Notes: generated by a model not told the origin, from the letters alone. A DNA stretch of 64,000 nt from Carnobacterium divergens (GCF_900258435.1 NZ_LT992558.1:2619889-2683888), one strand, 5' to 3'. Shown: positions 52,094 to 62,030, counted from the stretch's first letter. Translations and numbers: made by a program.

Positions 52094-52813
52094 TTATAAA
52101 TATTTTTCAATGACTTGTTGTTGGTCTTTATTTTTCTTATAAAGCGTGATAGGGCGCCCTACTTCACGGTATTCCATTTCCTCTGTCAGGTAACCAATTT
52201 CAGCTAAAAAAGCGAGGTATTTTTTGGTAGATATTCTAGATAATCCTACTTTACTAGCAAGTGATTCCGTTGAAAAATGAACTTTTTCTTGGTTAATTTG
52301 AGCTTGAATTTTTTTCAATGTTAATTTTGACAAGCCTTTGGGTAGGTCTTCGTGCGCTTGTGTAGCCCGTTGCTCTGAAAGCTGACCTACATTAAAAAAT
52401 TTATCTAAACGCGTTTGATTGGTTTTTTCATCTTCTTGAAACACCTTGTTTAGCTCCAAGTATTTAGTAAAGGCTACTTTAAAGCGTTCAAAAGTAAATG
52501 GCTTGATTAAATAATCCACCACACCATAATATATCGCTTCTTTAACCGTAGCCACATCATTGGCAGCCGTGATTAGGATAACAGATAGTTCTTTTTTTGT
52601 TTCATGCAGTTCTGCTAAAAACTCAATGCCTGTCATCCCCGGCAAGTAAACATCTAATAGCAACAAATCAACCGTTTCATGATCAAGAATCACTCTAGCA
52701 TCTGCAACGTTTCGGACATTTCCAACGATTTCAACTGCCGAAAGCTGTTGAATGTATTGCTGATTCAACATCGCTACCATCGGATCATCTTCAATTATTA
52801 AGACTTTGGTCAC
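52094..52813 (-). CDS. response regulator, CitB/DcuR (CitT) type
   Basis: 239 residues: receiver domain (about 1-125) with acidic pocket IEDDPM, phospho-Asp in LLLLDVYLPGMTG and Lys in VDYLIKPF; then a C-terminal winged HTH (about 165-230; FSTESLASKVGLSRISTKKYL). Partners of CitA/DcuS kinases have this form. It overlaps the kinase gene by 4 bp. Its likely target is the convergent AEC permease operon, whose promoter carries direct repeats. Confidence 0.93.
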   Translation of the reverse strand: MTKVLIIEDDPMVAMLNQQYIQQLSAVEIVGNVRNVADARVILDHETVDLLLLDVYLPGMTGIEFLAELHETKKELSVILITAANDVATVKEAIYYGVVDYLIKPFTFERFKVAFTKYLELNKVFQEDEKTNQTRLDKFFNVGQLSEQRATQAHEDLPKGLSKLTLKKIQAQINQEKVHFSTESLASKVGLSRISTKKYLAFLAEIGYLTEEMEYREVGRPITLYKKNKDQQQVIEKYL

Positions 52814-54459
52814 TCTTCTTCCCCCATTTCATACGGTAATTCAATATAAAAACGTGTTCCTTGTGGTTCATTTGTCGTTACTTCAATAAATCCTTGATGA
52901 TTCGTCACAATTTTTTGAATGAGATTTAAGCCGAATCCACGATGCTCACCTTTTGTTGAAAAGCCTCTTTTAAACATCTTTTCTTTTATTTCAAGTGGAA
53001 TACCAACACCTGTATCGGTTACTTGAATAATAAAAATTTCTCCTTCTAAATCATAATTCAATAAAAGTTCTACGGTTTTTAACTCTTGGTTTATCACGGC
53101 CTCTTTAGCGTTATCGAGAAGATTCCCTAAAATTTGCAATAAAATATGAATACTGTTGCCCATTTTAAGTTCTGGTAAATAAGAGGCTTCAGCTAGTACA
53201 ATATCTACATCTTGTTCTTTTGCCTCATTGATTTTCCCAAGGATAAAGCCTGCTACTGCAGGGACTTTGATTTTTTCTGTTACAAATCCAACTTCTTCTT
53301 GGTAGTCATAGCTTAACTGTTGAATAAACCCGGTTACTTCCTCATATTTTTGTAATTCAATTAAGCCTAAGATTACATGCATCTTATTCATAAATTCATG
53401 GGTTTGTGCTCGTAATGAATCAATATATTGTTGCGTTCCGCTAAGCTCATGAATCATATGTTGCATTTCTGACTGATCTCTAAAGGTGGCCACTGCTCCA
53501 TAAAAATTCCCCTCAATAAACATCGGTGCAATACTTGCAATCACTTCTAAACCATTTAAATAAAGAACTTGATCTTTTATTTTTACATGTGTATTAAAAA
53601 TTTCTTCAAATAAAACCGTGTATAAGTGCTCTTCTAGTGGTTGATTTACAGCAACGTCCATTTGAAGGTTCATTTTTTTGAACATCTGGGTAGCCTCACG
53701 ATTCACTAGCATTACGTTTTTATAGGCATCAATCGCTACGATCCCTTCACTAACCTCGTCTTCAATAATTTCTTTTTCACCTAAACGGGTTGCAATTTCA
53801 CTTGGTTCTAAACCGAATAAGATTAATTTTACTTTTTGAGCTAAGAAGATTGCGCCTACAACGCCTACAATCAATCCTAACAATAAGCCAATTAGAATCT
53901 TACTTTGAGCTGCTTCTACTTCTTTATTCACTGTTGCAAGTGTCAACCCTACGCAAACGACACCAATTACCTCTCCTTGATCGTTTTTCACGGGGCTAAA
54001 GTAACGAATCCCATCTCCTAAAACACCCTCTTGAACAGAATAATGTCCCTTACCCGACAGTGTTTTTTTTGCATCTGCTAAGTTTGAAAAGGGTTGTCCG
54101 ATTACTGTTGCATCGGGATGAGAAAGCCGAATCAAGTCTTTATTTAGAACAACTACAAAATCAACATTGGTCATTTTTGACACTTCTAATGAAAAGTCTT
54201 GTAAAGTATTGTTAGAAACGGTTCCCGTAATACCACCTTGAACCTCTGTATTTGCAGCAACCAGATTCGCTACGGTTGCAATCTTTTCTTTCGTATTCGC
54301 ATATTCTTTTTCGACAACGTAATTGCGAATTAAGATAGCCGATACAATTAATGATACAACCGTCGCACACACGACTACAAAAATAATCGTACTTTGCAAT
54401 GAGAGCTTACGGCTATTTCGATATTTAATCATTGACTCTTTTCGCTGTTTTTTCCCCAT
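52810..54459 (-). CDS. sensor histidine kinase, CitA/DcuS type
   Basis: 549 residues: membrane helix (about 21-43), extracytoplasmic PAS-like Cache domain (about 45-185; VVVLNKDLIRLSHPDATVIGQPF is characteristic), second helix (about 190-212), cytoplasmic PAS (about 225-335), Spo0B-type H-box LRAQTHEFMNKMHVILGLIE with phospho-His, and an ATPase domain with LLDNAKEAV and STKGEHRGFGLNL. Family members sense citrate, malate or C4-dicarboxylates. AGGTGG precedes the ATG. Translationally coupled to its regulator. Confidence 0.93.
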   Translation of the reverse strand: MGKKQRKESMIKYRNSRKLSLQSTIIFVVVCATVVSLIVSAILIRNYVVEKEYANTKEKIATVANLVAANTEVQGGITGTVSNNTLQDFSLEVSKMTNVDFVVVLNKDLIRLSHPDATVIGQPFSNLADAKKTLSGKGHYSVQEGVLGDGIRYFSPVKNDQGEVIGVVCVGLTLATVNKEVEAAQSKILIGLLLGLIVGVVGAIFLAQKVKLILFGLEPSEIATRLGEKEIIEDEVSEGIVAIDAYKNVMLVNREATQMFKKMNLQMDVAVNQPLEEHLYTVLFEEIFNTHVKIKDQVLYLNGLEVIASIAPMFIEGNFYGAVATFRDQSEMQHMIHELSGTQQYIDSLRAQTHEFMNKMHVILGLIELQKYEEVTGFIQQLSYDYQEEVGFVTEKIKVPAVAGFILGKINEAKEQDVDIVLAEASYLPELKMGNSIHILLQILGNLLDNAKEAVINQELKTVELLLNYDLEGEIFIIQVTDTGVGIPLEIKEKMFKRGFSTKGEHRGFGLNLIQKIVTNHQGFIEVTTNEPQGTRFYIELPYEMGEEE

Positions 54460-54752
54460 TGAATACCACCTACTCTACGCATTCTTCTTAACAATAGTAC
54501 CGAATTGTCTGATAATTAGCAACTCATTGAACCACGAATTATTATGTTGTTATTTATTAATAATTATCACTGCAATTCTTCTATAATAAAAGACGTCTTT
54601 TTTGATAAATTAGTGAATATTTTATCCTACAGTAACTTACTTGCATTTAGATTACAAATTCATCATACTAGATCATTTTTCTTTTATTTTAAACTAATTT
54701 TCTATATACTATTACTGAATACAATGTTTTAGAAAAAGAGGAGGTCTCTGTT

Positions 54753-55169
54753 ATGTTTAAAAATTTTATGAATGAGTTTAAAGAATTTGCGTTACGTGGA
54801 AACGTACTTGACTTAGCTGTTGGGGTTGTTATCGGGGGGGCTTTTAGTGCCATCGTCACTTCATTAGTAAAAAATATCATCACGCCTTTAATTGGAATTA
54901 TCTTAGGTGGACATGATATTTCTGGTTTAATGGTTAAAGTGGGAACTGCTGAATTAACTTACGGTGCTTTCTTACAATCAATTATTGATTTCGTTATTAT
55001 TGCATTTGCTATTTTTATCTTTATTAAACTAATCAATACACTTACTACTAAATTCAAAAAACCTACTGAAGAAGTGGTTGAAGAACCTGCCATTGAAGCT
55101 TCTGAAGAATACTTGAAAGAAATTCGTGATTTACTAGCTTTACAAGCTAAAAACAATCAACAAAACTAA
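54753..55169 (+). CDS. mscL: large-conductance mechanosensitive channel
   Basis: 138 residues, two membrane helices. The N-terminal FKNFMNEFKEFALRGNVLDLAVGVVIGGAF is split here by the gate region and is the MscL signature; the second helix is IDFVIIAFAIFIFIKLIN, followed by the cytoplasmic bundle ending EIRDLLALQ. It opens under membrane tension as an osmotic safety valve. GAGGAGGT precedes the ATG; a TATACT lies at 54705-54710. Monocistronic. Confidence 0.97.
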   Translation: MFKNFMNEFKEFALRGNVLDLAVGVVIGGAFSAIVTSLVKNIITPLIGIILGGHDISGLMVKVGTAELTYGAFLQSIIDFVIIAFAIFIFIKLINTLTTKFKKPTEEVVEEPAIEASEEYLKEIRDLLALQAKNNQQN

Positions 55170-55170
55170 A

Positions 55171-55210
55171 AAAAAAGTTTGCTTTAATTAAATTTAAAGC
55201 AAACTTTTTT
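55171..55210. terminator. bidirectional terminator
   Basis: AAAAAAGTTTGCTTTAA (55171-55187) and TTAAAGCAAACTTTTTT (55194-55210). Confidence 0.92.
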
Positions 55211-55777
55211 TTAGGAATCGAGTAGTCTCTTATCATCATGCCAAGAACCATACATTTTATTCAGTTTTGTATTTTCAATCAATCTAGTTAGTCTTTTCTC
55301 AAATAAATCCGTTTCTTTTTTATTGCTTTGGATTGTATCGATACGAATTCTTTGATATAACTCAGGAAAGGCTGTGAAATTTTTATAAACTTCTAAGTCT
55401 TCTTTTAAACGTCGAAGGATTTGTTCATCTATTACAAAAGAAGACGGATCCATGTTTGGAAGTACTTTTGCACCAAAATCAGTCATCAATCCTTGTTTCT
55501 CTAATCTTCGAACACGTTCTTTATTTAATTCTGTCCAATTGCTTTTGGTTGATCTTGGACTTAATCGTTGAACTAGTTGTCCATCTAATTTCTTTTTAAT
55601 TCCATCAATCCACCCAAAACACAACGCTTCTTCTACAGCATCTAAATAGAGCAGTTTATTGACTTCAGGTTGAATACTTACCGTTATCCAACAATACTTA
55701 GCTGTTTCACAATTAGTTATCAGCCAATCACGTAATTCCTGCCTACTTGTAACTTTGAGTATGTTATCTATTTTCAT
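55211..55777 (-). CDS. YdeI/OmpD-associated-like protein
   Basis: 188 residues of the bacteriocin-protection/YdeI family: LYLDAVEEALCFGWIDGIKK, then RLSPRSTKSNWTELNKERVRRL are its signature, and the C-terminal half is helical. The biochemical role is unknown. AAAGG lies 7 nt before ATG 55777; the frame extends further upstream without a good site. Monocistronic, soluble. Confidence 0.87.
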   Translation of the reverse strand: MKIDNILKVTSRQELRDWLITNCETAKYCWITVSIQPEVNKLLYLDAVEEALCFGWIDGIKKKLDGQLVQRLSPRSTKSNWTELNKERVRRLEKQGLMTDFGAKVLPNMDPSSFVIDEQILRRLKEDLEVYKNFTAFPELYQRIRIDTIQSNKKETDLFEKRLTRLIENTKLNKMYGSWHDDKRLLDS

Positions 55778-55870
55778 CCTCTTACCTTTCGTACTTAAAA
55801 TTATTCTTTCCTTTAAGTTTATCATAATAACTGAACTCTATACATCTGTTTTAGCTCTATTTAACTAAAA

Positions 55871-55897
55871 AAGAGACTTGAAAAAATCAAGTCCCTT
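55871..55897 (-). terminator. terminator of the chitinase gene
   Basis: AAGAGACTTGA pairs with TCAAGTCCCTT (one G-U); on the minus strand TTTTTT follows. Confidence 0.85.
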
Positions 55898-55913
55898 CTT
55901 TATTAAAAATACT

Positions 55914-57398
55914 TTAAATCGCTTTCCAAACAATTGAAGTAGCTAAACCTGGCTCTTCTCCTTTAGTCCACCACTGTGCTTGGTAGCCTTTTCCTTTGTA
56001 GGTAACCTTATCCCCTGCGACATAGGTTTTGGTTGCATCCCATTCATTACTTGGAACTTCAGGACCTTCTATCGTTTTCACCGAAAGTAATGTACTCCCT
56101 AATGATATGTTTCCCGCACGATCGGTTGCTTTGATTTGATAACTGTAACTAGTAGCTGGTTTTAAACCGCTATCGCTGTATGTTGTCCCCTTTGCAGTTC
56201 CAACGATGACGCCATCGCGTAGAATTTGGTAACTTGTCACGCCAATATTGTCTGTTGATGCTGTCCAATCCAACTGAACTTGGTTAGCGGTTATGTTACT
56301 CGCTTTTACATTCGTTGGAGCTGATGGCTTTTCCGTATCTGCCACACCTCCACCACCGTTAATCAATGTATCATACGCTTTTGAAAATCCTTGATTGTAA
56401 GCAACGCCATTGACATCCTTGCCTAAATCCCAGTTAATCGACCAAGTCATCAGCCCTTTAATAGGATTGCCGTCTTTTTTTAATTGATCAAAGACGTTAT
56501 ACACTACTTGTGGATCTTTAACATAACCTGATGCTCCTGCATCATTATTAGCTGGTAAACCGATTGCTAATTTTGAAGCTGGAATTTGTAAGAAGCCTCG
56601 TGTCCCATGAATTAAAGAATCTGCCATATAATAAAGAAATTCATATTTATAAGCATCATCATTTTGGGTGACCCATTTGCTGATTTCATCTACCCAAACA
56701 CCATCTCCACCTTGGTTGTACAATTGTGGTGCGATAAAATCATACTCATCTTTTAATGAAGTTAAATAAGATTCATACGCATTTCCAGGTTTTAAATAAG
56801 GGAATTCTGGTGCCATGCTAATAATAAAGTTTTGATTTTGAGCTTTGTAATGTGCTTTCACGATTTTTAGAGCTTTAGGAATAACCGTTTTGTTATCTCC
56901 TGCTGTAATGGCTGCTTGTTCTAAATCGATATCAATTCCATCAAAGCCATAGGTTTCGACTAAACGAATCAGTTCATTTGCAAATGCTGTTTCATCGCCA
57001 TTTTTTAATTGCACATGAGCATCCGCTCCACCTAATGAAATCAAAACCGGTTTGCCCGCTTTATTTAGTTCTCCGACTTGCTGGCGAAATTCTGCATCTG
57101 TTCCTTTGTAAGGTTTAAAAGTTGGAATTCCTTCCCCTTTCATAAAGGCTACTGCAACAACATTATATGCGTCTGGTGTATCTCTCAATGCAATTTCTGC
57201 TGAAGAACCACGTTTATATCCATCATTAGGATTGGCTTGCCAGTTATGCCAAAATCCCATTAAAATCTGTTTATTTTCAATACTTGGCATGACTGAAGCA
57301 TCATCTGCCGCATTTACCTTTAATTGCTGAACTAAAAATAAAGAACATGCTGTTACTCCTAAAATTAATCCTTTTTTAAACAAGTTTCCCTTTTTCAT
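55914..57398 (-). CDS. secreted GH18 chitinase with FN3 and CBM5/12 modules
   Basis: 494 residues: signal peptide (1-30, ending VNA), GH18 catalytic barrel (about 43-330) with the catalytic motif FDGIDIDLE (general acid Glu), SLGG at the substrate-binding strand and MTWSINWD at the last strand; FN3 domain (about 353-440); C-terminal chitin-binding CBM5/12 (about 452-494) with AWDATKTY-like WDATKTYVAGDKV and the exposed QAQWW pair. It hydrolyses chitin or related GlcNAc polymers outside the cell. AAGGAG is 8 nt before ATG 57398. A CRE overlaps the start region, so glucose repression is expected. No lytic monooxygenase gene is adjacent. Confidence 0.95.
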   Translation of the reverse strand: MKKGNLFKKGLILGVTACSLFLVQQLKVNAADDASVMPSIENKQILMGFWHNWQANPNDGYKRGSSAEIALRDTPDAYNVVAVAFMKGEGIPTFKPYKGTDAEFRQQVGELNKAGKPVLISLGGADAHVQLKNGDETAFANELIRLVETYGFDGIDIDLEQAAITAGDNKTVIPKALKIVKAHYKAQNQNFIISMAPEFPYLKPGNAYESYLTSLKDEYDFIAPQLYNQGGDGVWVDEISKWVTQNDDAYKYEFLYYMADSLIHGTRGFLQIPASKLAIGLPANNDAGASGYVKDPQVVYNVFDQLKKDGNPIKGLMTWSINWDLGKDVNGVAYNQGFSKAYDTLINGGGGVADTEKPSAPTNVKASNITANQVQLDWTASTDNIGVTSYQILRDGVIVGTAKGTTYSDSGLKPATSYSYQIKATDRAGNISLGSTLLSVKTIEGPEVPSNEWDATKTYVAGDKVTYKGKGYQAQWWTKGEEPGLATSIVWKAI

Positions 57399-57820
57399 TC
57401 TCAAAACTCCTTATCAACTTTTATTTTTTAAAAGCGCTTTCAACAGTCATGTTATAATAAAAAAAATAAATTGTCAAAATTTAAGACAAAATTCTATTAC
57501 TATTTTAAGCTATATTGCCAATCGATTAGTATACCAATTTACAACCACATTAATTATCATTTCAACTTCTAATTAATTTATCCTTCATTATATATAGACC
57601 AATTTTTCTATTAATCAATTTTATTTTCAGAATTTTTTCAGTTAATAAAAAATTAGAATCATACTTTTTTCTATTTTATAAAAAAAGAGGAAATCCTTAT
57701 TCAAATGATTGTTTTTAAGGTATACTTATTGAAGATAAAATAACTAATTTATAAATAAATACTCTCTACTAGTACTATTTTTATCTACATATAAAACAAC
57801 CAAAAGGAGACTTACTACTT
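57399..57820. other. 422-bp divergent AT-rich intergenic region
   Basis: No gene seen. It holds the chitinase promoter (TTGACA at 57477-57472 on the minus strand) and CRE, a very AT-rich middle, and a TATACT at 57720-57725 that may serve the YhgE/Pip gene. Confidence 0.55.
57429..57442. promoter_or_regulatory. CRE (CcpA site) of the chitinase gene
   Basis: On the minus strand TGAAAGCGCTTTTA, one mismatch from TGNAANCGNWNNCA. It lies just downstream of the promoter (TTGACA at 57477-57472), a repressing position. Confidence 0.75.
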
Positions 57821-60532
57821 ATGAAGCACTTTAAAAATGTCTTTGAACTGTATCGTTTAGATTGGCAACGTATTTTTAAAAATCCCTTTGCCTTTCTTTT
57901 AATTGTTGCCATGATTATTATCCCCTCACTCTACGCATGGTTTAACATCGCGGCTCTATGGGATCCGTATAGCAATACGAGTGAATTAAAAATTGCCGTT
58001 TATAGTGCAGATAAAACCGCTTCGATTAAAGACACAAAAATCAATATTGGCGATAAATTAATTGCCTCTCTTCACGACAATCACAATTTAGGTTGGGAAT
58101 TTGTGGACTCAAAGAAAGAGCTAGATAAAGGAGTAAAAAGTGGCAAGTTTTATGCCGGAATTTACATTCCAAAAACTTTTTCTGCTGATTTATTAAGTTT
58201 TGTTAAGGGGGATATCAAAAAACCAACCATTGATTACAGCGTCAATGAAAAAATCAATGCGATTGCGCCTAAAATAACTGATAAAGGCGCTTCCACATTA
58301 CAAGAAACTATTTCTCAAGAGTTTGTGTCGACCGTCAGTAAAACAGTGGTCTCTGAGTTTAACGCCATTGGTATTGACTTAGATAATAATTTGCCAGCTA
58401 TTACAAAAATTTCAAATCTTGTTCTCGATTTAAATAATAACTTAGACACAATAGACGGCTACACAAAAGAAGTGGTTGACCTTCAAGGAAAAATGCCAGA
58501 AATGAAAGACAAATTGGCTAAAGCAAATGAGTTTATTGATTATTTACCAGAAATTAACCAAGTTACCCAAAAGGTTGTTGAGGTCAATCAGTTGCTTCCT
58601 CAATTTGATCGAACTGGCGAACTCATTTTATCTCTACAAACAAAAATCCCAGAAATTCAAAATGCTGGAACCCAACTTGCAAAAATCGATCAAGATTTTG
58701 ACGGAATCGCCAATACTTTAAATGAAGGTATTACTGAAGCTAATGGTGCTTTAAGCATTATTTCTGATGTTCAAAAAATTCTACCTGACGTCACTAAATT
58801 AGGTGAGCAGGCAAGTGGTATGGTCTCTACTGTAAAGGAAATTTTACCCAAGTTAAAACAAGCTTTTGCGGCAATTAAAACGGCGATTGATTCTGGACTG
58901 AATGTCATAACGAATATTGCTTCAACGGTTAAAGAGGTTGTCTCTTCCTTACAAACTTTTATTGACAAAGCAGAATTAACCCCTGAAGATAAAGCCACTA
59001 TCAAACAAATTTTAAATCGTCTAAGTGAAAACTTAACATCAGCAAATGCTTTAATTGGCAATTTGATTGATAATTTAACACAATTGCAAACCGCAGCGGG
59101 CAATCAAGATTTAGCGCCCGTTATTGAAGACCTAAAAAAAGTCCAAACGGCGCTCCAATCCCTCCAACAGAAAGTACAAAAACTTTATGATACCATTGAT
59201 ACCTTAACAACCGAACAAATCAAACAGCAATTAACTGAAATCAGCAATTCGGCTGACGCCTTTATCAATGCTGTTTCAGTCGTTGAAAATGCAGGAATTA
59301 GTGACAAAGTAGACCGTTTAATAACACAATTAAGCGATGCTTTAGATAACGCAGGCAATGTATTAAACTCTGCAAATACAGAAATTCCAACTATCGATGG
59401 CCTGCTAACGAGTACCTCTGGTACGATTACAAATGCCATTGCTTATTTACAAAAATACCAACAAGAACTACCTGCTTTAAAACAAGAAATTCATGATGCA
59501 AACACGATTTTAAATGGCAATATGGATTTAATTATCGGTGGCATTAACAAGGGTGCTGATTTTTATAAAAATGATTTTCCAGGCATCAAAGAGCATTTAA
59601 ACAAGGCCACCGCCTTTATCCAAAATGATTTGCCTGGGGTTGAAAGTGATTTAACTAAAACACTTTCAATGGTGAACGAGAAATTCCCTGATGTTGAAAC
59701 AGCCTTAAACGCAGCTAGCGAACTTATTACAAACGATTGGCCTTCTATTCGAACAGGAATTGAAAAAGCAGCTACCGTTGTAAAAGAACAGCAACAAAAT
59801 GTTGATTTAGGCGAAATCATCAAGCTACTCAAGGCTGATGCAAATGCTGAAAGTGATTTCTTATCCAAACCTGTTCAGATGAAACAACATTCTTTCTATC
59901 CAATTCCTAATTATGGATCGGCTAGTGCGCCTTTCTATACAGCTCTTTGTCTATGGGTGGGAGGCTTACTTTTTTCAAATATTGCTAGTACAGAATTTGT
60001 CCTGTCGGATAAAGATAAAAAGCGCTTTTCAAAAAGAGAACAATATTCAGCACGTATGTTAAGCTTCCTATCCGTTGGCTTTTTCCAAGCGTTGATTGTT
60101 GCTTTAGGCAATCTCTACTTGCTACACACCTATACTGCTGAAAAAGGCTGGTTTGTTTTGATGACCATCTTTGTTGGTCTCGTCTTTATGTCGATTTTAT
60201 ACATTCTCGCTGCTGTCTTTGGAAATCTCGGAAAAGGTGTGGGAATTATCTTACTTGTCCTCTCGATTTCAGGAGGTGGTGGAAACTTCCCAATTGAATT
60301 ATCCGGGAAATTTTTCCAAATGATTAATCCCTTGTTGCCCTTTACTTACGCAGTTAACCTCTTACGAGAACCTGTTGGTGGTATTTACTGGGCAAATGCT
60401 TGGACGTACATTACCGTCCTGTTGCTGTTTGGGTTAGTCATTGGCATCTTTGGAATTATTTTCCAACCTTATATTAGCGTCTACGTTAAACGATTGCATG
60501 CAGCCGTTAATGAAAGTAAATTTTTCCATTAA
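57821..60532 (+). CDS. YhgE/Pip-family membrane protein
   Basis: 903 residues: N-terminal membrane helix after a short cytoplasmic start (WQRIFKNPFAFLLIVAMIIIPSLYAWFNI, given here only as its position about residues 15-43), a very long extracytoplasmic coiled-coil and helical region (about 150-690), and five C-terminal membrane helices (about 700-890) of ABC-2-like type. The lactococcal relative Pip is a phage receptor, and related proteins serve in ESX/type VII-like secretion or siderophore transport. AAAAGGAG precedes the ATG. Monocistronic. Confidence 0.9.
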   Translation: MKHFKNVFELYRLDWQRIFKNPFAFLLIVAMIIIPSLYAWFNIAALWDPYSNTSELKIAVYSADKTASIKDTKINIGDKLIASLHDNHNLGWEFVDSKKELDKGVKSGKFYAGIYIPKTFSADLLSFVKGDIKKPTIDYSVNEKINAIAPKITDKGASTLQETISQEFVSTVSKTVVSEFNAIGIDLDNNLPAITKISNLVLDLNNNLDTIDGYTKEVVDLQGKMPEMKDKLAKANEFIDYLPEINQVTQKVVEVNQLLPQFDRTGELILSLQTKIPEIQNAGTQLAKIDQDFDGIANTLNEGITEANGALSIISDVQKILPDVTKLGEQASGMVSTVKEILPKLKQAFAAIKTAIDSGLNVITNIASTVKEVVSSLQTFIDKAELTPEDKATIKQILNRLSENLTSANALIGNLIDNLTQLQTAAGNQDLAPVIEDLKKVQTALQSLQQKVQKLYDTIDTLTTEQIKQQLTEISNSADAFINAVSVVENAGISDKVDRLITQLSDALDNAGNVLNSANTEIPTIDGLLTSTSGTITNAIAYLQKYQQELPALKQEIHDANTILNGNMDLIIGGINKGADFYKNDFPGIKEHLNKATAFIQNDLPGVESDLTKTLSMVNEKFPDVETALNAASELITNDWPSIRTGIEKAATVVKEQQQNVDLGEIIKLLKADANAESDFLSKPVQMKQHSFYPIPNYGSASAPFYTALCLWVGGLLFSNIASTEFVLSDKDKKRFSKREQYSARMLSFLSVGFFQALIVALGNLYLLHTYTAEKGWFVLMTIFVGLVFMSILYILAAVFGNLGKGVGIILLVLSISGGGGNFPIELSGKFFQMINPLLPFTYAVNLLREPVGGIYWANAWTYITVLLLFGLVIGIFGIIFQPYISVYVKRLHAAVNESKFFH

Positions 60533-60550
60533 TCGTTTTTATAATAACAA

Positions 60551-60590
60551 AAAAACACGTTTCCTTTTATAAAATAGGAAACGTGTTTTT
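60551..60590. terminator. bidirectional terminator
   Basis: AAAAACACGTTTCCT and AGGAAACGTGTTTTT, 15-bp perfect stem with a 10-nt loop. Confidence 0.93.
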
Positions 60591-60609
60591 AACTTTTTTA
60601 ATTACATTG

Positions 60610-60834
60610 CTACCATTCTTTTGCTACTAATCCCTCATCCCACAAATCCATATTTAGCACTGTCACTTCTGGGCCAATTGTTTTTTTTATAAACTCTTTC
60701 ATTTCAGAAAAATTTAATTCATTTTTTAGCACAATAGTTCGATTCGTAAACCATTTCTCCCGACGAGGGCTAGCTGGGACTTCTAGGCTTACTAAATAGA
60801 CAAAGCAATCGTCCCAATTTTGTTCGATTCTCAT
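60610..60834 (-). CDS. hypothetical 74-residue protein
   Basis: Small soluble protein with an alternating strand/helix pattern (CFVYLVSLEVPASPRREKWF, then ELNFSEMKEFIKKTIG). No family recognised. AGGAGGA lies 5 nt before the ATG, a strong site that argues for a real gene. It is 42 bp downstream of the WxLIP gene on the same strand with no obvious terminator between, so it may be the last gene of WxL cluster 2. Confidence 0.6.
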   Translation of the reverse strand: MRIEQNWDDCFVYLVSLEVPASPRREKWFTNRTIVLKNELNFSEMKEFIKKTIGPEVTVLNMDLWDEGLVAKEW

Positions 60835-60876
60835 GGTTTTCCTCCTATTTTATCCATCATGCAACTTAGTATTGAG

Positions 60877-61995
60877 TTATTGATTGCGTTCTTGCTGTTT
60901 CATTTTTTGTGCATTTCTCTTTCTTTTAGCGTTTCTTCTTCTTTGCTCTTTTTTTCTTTGCTCTTCTCGTTTTTGTTTTTCCTTCTTTTTCTTTCTTATA
61001 ATAAACCAAATTAAAAAGATCGCAATTAAAATTAATAAACTACCAATTAAGATATACAACCATGTATAATCTTTTTTGACGGTGACATCTTTTTCATTAA
61101 AGGCTTTAGCTACTTCTGATTTGATGGTGAAATCTTTTTTAAATTTCCAAGTTTCTCCCATTGATTTTGCAGTCATTGACAACGTGTAGTCTCCTGCTTT
61201 TAATTTTTCACCGTTTAAAGATACCGGATAGTCAAATGACGTATTGGGCGCCATTTGCATTCCTTCTTTTTTTGAAGCATATAAAACTTCTTTGTCCCCT
61301 TTTTTTGTTACTTTTGAATCAATTGATAATTGATTCATATATTTAGGTTTTGTATTTTGAAGCGTTGCATTAATGACGTTTCGCGCATTGACTTGATTAG
61401 GTGCAACTTTTTCTAATGTTAATTCTGAATCAACTTGTGTTTCTGATTCATTTAAGACTACCGCCACCACATATGCATATTTATTTTCAATTGCTAAGCC
61501 TTGACCTTCTTGTTTTTTCTTTTCTTCATGGGTATCTTTTTCTTTTAAAGTAATTCCGCCAGCTAATATACCGTTAAATCCGTCCTTAGGAACTTCAACT
61601 GTTAACTCCAAATCCGTTGCACCATTTGCTGGAATCGTAACCTCTTTGACTGCTGGTTTCACGATTTCCTCAATATTGTATTGACTTGTTTTATTTAATT
61701 TTGTGTTTGATTCCCCATATTCAACTACACCATTGATATTCGTAGTTGCTGCATGAACAGAAGGCTCTACCGTCACTTCCTTATCAGTGTCATTACGCAT
61801 ATGAACTTTTAACACTTGCTTCTCTTCAGGTTTCACACGCAAATCAAAATAAGTTTTTGATAAATCGTTTTGATTTTCTGGAATAATAGGTTCGACACTA
61901 AATTTTAATTGCGAAGCATTTACTTGCGGAATCAAACTGAGCACTCCAATAAAAATAATACATAAAAATGCAATTTTTTTCTTTAAATTTGACAC
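60877..61995 (-). CDS. WxL protein-interacting protein (DUF916/DUF3324)
   Basis: 372 residues, the same length as the paralogue at 21704. Signal peptide (to about residue 27), DUF916 (LKFSVEPIIPENQNDLSKTY), DUF3324 (QVNARNVINATLQN), one membrane helix (about 318-340) and an extremely basic tail. I chose GTG 61995 because AGGAGG lies 8 nt upstream; the ATG at 62001 is only 2 nt from that site. Anchors the WxL complex to the membrane. Separated from the upstream WxL gene by a hairpin. Confidence 0.92.
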   Translation of the reverse strand: MSNLKKKIAFLCIIFIGVLSLIPQVNASQLKFSVEPIIPENQNDLSKTYFDLRVKPEEKQVLKVHMRNDTDKEVTVEPSVHAATTNINGVVEYGESNTKLNKTSQYNIEEIVKPAVKEVTIPANGATDLELTVEVPKDGFNGILAGGITLKEKDTHEEKKKQEGQGLAIENKYAYVVAVVLNESETQVDSELTLEKVAPNQVNARNVINATLQNTKPKYMNQLSIDSKVTKKGDKEVLYASKKEGMQMAPNTSFDYPVSLNGEKLKAGDYTLSMTAKSMGETWKFKKDFTIKSEVAKAFNEKDVTVKKDYTWLYILIGSLLILIAIFLIWFIIRKKKKEKQKREEQRKKEQRRRNAKRKRNAQKMKQQERNQ

Positions 61996-62030
61996 AAACA
62001 TTTCCTCCTAATAGTTAAACAAAATAACCA

